A stretch of 22,910 bases of DNA from Lysobacter sp. Its GTDB lineage: Bacteria > Pseudomonadota > Gammaproteobacteria > Xanthomonadales > Xanthomonadaceae. The stretch spans positions 1 to 22,910 of the forward strand of contig JASLDW010000126.1 in assembly GCA_030151365.1 (NCBI GenBank), written 5' to 3'. This document shows, in pieces, positions 22,494 through 22,910 of the stretch. The first letter of the stretch is position 1. Every line of letters starts with the position of its first letter. Made by a program: the position numbers and the translations under genes. The notes beneath the pieces were generated by a model. That model was not told the origin of the DNA, made no database searches, and was given only the letters and a program-made list of their open reading frames with translations.

Positions 22494-22792
22494 CGTCCCG
22501 CTTCCATCGGGGTAACATTCATCGGCTGCATCCAGCGGCAAAGACGCATGGCCTCCTCTTGAACGATCTTGTAAAACTCGTCCGGACTAAACACAAGAAC
22601 TTCGACGCGAAATTCCGTTGAGTAATCCCGCGTTGTCTCAGTAATCCGCTCGAATGCCAGCGCCCCAGCGAGCGCCTGCCTCGCGCGGTCACGAACAATA
22701 CGTCGAACATCGGGACGGGAGGAGTGCAGCGTTAGGTTGTGGACGTCCTCGCTGTAGCCGAAACGATACCTGCTCAAATCTTGGCCCATCAT
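22490..22792 (-). CDS. 100-residue unknown protein upstream of the exonuclease
   Basis: The start is ATG 22792-22790, with a GGAG site about 8 bases upstream and an ATGA overlap with the preceding gene. A GTG further up (22840) would overlap that gene more and lacks support. The protein begins MMGQDLSRYRFGYSEDVHNL and has a basic segment RPDVRRIVRDRARQALAG, then a beta-rich part (FRVEVLVFSPDEFYKIVQEE) and CRWMQPMNVTPM near the end. The mixture of a basic helix and a small alpha/beta body could bind nucleic acid or a replication partner. T7 has small genes (5.5, 5.7, 5.9) between polymerase and exonuclease, but I see no specific likeness. Confidence 0.8.
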   Translation of the reverse strand: MMGQDLSRYRFGYSEDVHNLTLHSSRPDVRRIVRDRARQALAGALAFERITETTRDYSTEFRVEVLVFSPDEFYKIVQEEAMRLCRWMQPMNVTPMEAGR

Positions 22793-22910
22793 CGTTTCTT
22801 CTCCAGAATCCGCTTGATCGCAGCCTTGTCGTTGTTGCACCGGGTAACGGCGTCTTCGGCGTTGCCGGCGAAGTCAACCAGCGAGCGTGTAGTAGAGGTG
22901 TCGTCTTTCG
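22789..22910 (-). CDS. C-terminal end of an unidentified gene (truncated by the window)
   Basis: The frame enters from the window edge and ends at TGA 22791-22789. The visible 39 residues include STTRSLVDFAGNAEDAVTRC and then NNDKAAIKRILEKKR. The 'CN.DKA.I+' pattern resembles the ends of some phage spanin-like (Rz) or small regulatory proteins, but the fragment is too short to assign. The reading frame was chosen because the other two are interrupted or lack coupling, and this one gives an ATGA overlap with the next start, as at several other junctions here. Confidence 0.65.
   Translation of the reverse strand, partial: KDDTSTTRSLVDFAGNAEDAVTRCNNDKAAIKRILEKKR

Noticed and set aside
22789..22910. 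Call as Rz (i-spanin)
   Set aside because: Only 39 C-terminal residues are visible and the N-terminal membrane anchor cannot be seen; the likeness is too weak.

Overview
This window is the virion-morphogenesis half of a T7-like podovirus genome (Autographiviridae-type synteny). Every credible gene lies on the minus strand, so transcription runs from high to low coordinates. The order matches T7 genes 6 to 17 almost one for one: 5'-3' exonuclease, gp7.3-like protein, portal (8), scaffold (9), major capsid protein (10), tail tubular A and B (11, 12), gp13-like protein, internal virion proteins (14, 15, 16) and tail fibre (17). Base composition is moderately GC-rich by eye and the proteins look like those of phages of GC-rich Proteobacteria. 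The host cannot be named from this sequence, and no RNA polymerase, terminase or lysis gene is complete here.

Layout in transcription order. 22910-21732: the end of an unidentified gene, a 100-residue unknown, and the gp6-like exonuclease, with ATGA-type overlaps. 21718-21404: a small predicted lipoprotein. 21403-20849: a 555-base non-coding region holding tRNA-Pro(UGG) and an unusual density of inverted repeats, closed by a strong intrinsic terminator. 20848-17925: a 66-residue unknown, gp7.3-like protein, portal and scaffold. 17921-17613: a 102-residue HExxH protein. 17612-17290: tRNA-Gln(UUG) and the capsid leader. 17289-16282: major capsid protein, followed by a terminator in the position of T7 T-phi. 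16224-5423: tail tubes and internal core proteins. A third terminator precedes 5374-1, which holds three adhesin/fibre genes and one small coiled-coil gene.

The head module (8, 9, 10) builds the procapsid and the tail module (11, 12, gp7.3-like) builds the tube. The ejection proteins (14, 15, 16) should form the trans-envelope channel, with gp16 carrying a lytic transglycosylase-like domain. Intrinsic terminators sit just before the head module, just after the capsid gene and just before the fibre genes, a layout suited to setting protein ratios on one polycistronic strand.

The least expected items are: (i) a gene-17-type fibre that joins a T7 N-terminal tail-binding domain to lambda J-like sequence and ends in a Hint (intein-like) domain; (ii) a possible minimal metalloprotease between scaffold and capsid; (iii) the highly structured RNA region around tRNA-Pro, including two stems that cannot easily form together; (iv) a DUF4156/RcsF-like lipoprotein beside the exonuclease.
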